Part shown: positions 7,124-7,205 of the stretch, one piece after another | How positions within the stretch are numbered: the first letter of the stretch is position 1 | Layout: the number at the start of each line of letters is the position of its first letter | From: CAJBLF01 sp964495825 | Lineage (GTDB): Bacteria; Patescibacteriota; Gracilibacteria; Absconditabacterales; Absconditicoccaceae | Reading direction: 5' to 3' | DNA: 7,205 bases | NCBI GenBank assembly: GCA_964495825.1 | Contig: CAZBWI010000017.1 | Span: forward strand, 1-7,205 | Translations under genes and position numbers: made by a program | Notes under the pieces: model-generated | Databases searched by the model: none | The model's input: only the letters and a program-made list of their open reading frames with translations | Told to the model about the DNA's origin: nothing

Positions 7124-7158
7124 GCAATAGAGTTTTATATTTTTTTATATTTTGTCAA
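7124..7158 (-). promoter_or_regulatory. Candidate operon promoter (weak)
   Basis: TTGACA at 7158-7153 on the minus strand resembles the -33 box used upstream of the 196-aa gene. At about the same distance lies TCTATTG (7131-7125), only a poor match to TAnnTTTG. If used, the leader would be about 125 bases. No exact TAnnTTTG was found between 6996 and 7205 on this strand, so this is tentative. Confidence 0.28.
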
Positions 7159-7188
7159 TAAAACAATATATACAAAAAATAAAAAAAC

Positions 7189-7205
7189 TTGACAAAAAAT
7201 ACTTT
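7189..7205 (+). promoter_or_regulatory. Possible divergent -35/-33 element at window edge
   Basis: TTGACA at 7189-7194 on the plus strand would face a gene to the right of the window. The downstream -7 or -10 box would fall outside the sequence, so it cannot be tested here. Confidence 0.2.

Larger units (their letters stand above)
6996..7205. other. AT-rich intergenic leader upstream of the operon
   Basis: About 210 bases without a convincing gene. The DNA is strongly AT-rich, with phased A/T runs: TTTTATAT occurs at 7133-7140 and again at 7143-7150, exactly 10 bases apart, and ATAAATATTTAT at 7103-7114 is a 12-bp palindrome. Such spacing may give curved DNA. It must hold the operon promoter unless transcription enters from outside the window. 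No Shine-Dalgarno precedes the ATG at 6995. Confidence 0.6.

Overview
The window looks like a piece of a Bacteroidota chromosome that carries a type IX secretion system (T9SS) surface-adhesin locus. Four things point that way. There is a giant SprB-repeat protein with a CHU_C/gliding-type (type B) C-terminal sorting domain. A PorP/SprF-family outer-membrane protein lies directly downstream. A PD40 beta-propeller protein follows it. The genes mostly lack Shine-Dalgarno sequences, and a TATATTTG box matches the Bacteroidota -7 promoter consensus (TAnnTTTG). Intergenic DNA is very AT-rich. The genus cannot be told from this sequence.

All four genes are on the minus strand, so transcription runs from high to low coordinates. 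6996-7205 is a non-coding AT-rich leader and promoter region. 3111-6995 encodes a 1294-residue secreted protein: signal peptide, 15 tandem SprB-type repeats of 72-85 residues, and a sorting domain of about 90 residues. After 8 bases, 2182-3102 encodes a 306-residue PorP/SprF-family barrel. Its stop overlaps by 4 bases (ATGA) the start of 743-2185, a 480-residue periplasmic or envelope protein with PD40 blades and a C-terminal SPOR-like domain. A perfect 22-bp palindrome with a T-rich tail at 701-730 closes this three-gene operon. The tail runs into the -33 region of a separate promoter for 54-644, a 196-residue helical protein I do not recognise.

Proposed working model (inference): the SprB-repeat protein is exported through the Sec system and then the T9SS. 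The co-encoded PorP/SprF partner retains it at the outer membrane. The PD40-SPOR protein links that assembly to peptidoglycan from the periplasmic side, much as PorE-type PD40-OmpA proteins are thought to do. The most notable points are the SPOR-like domain where an OmpA-like domain would be expected, and the mosaic relationship of repeats 2-7, which suggests recombination between repeats. The last gene may be unrelated. No RNA genes, mobile elements or CRISPR arrays were seen.
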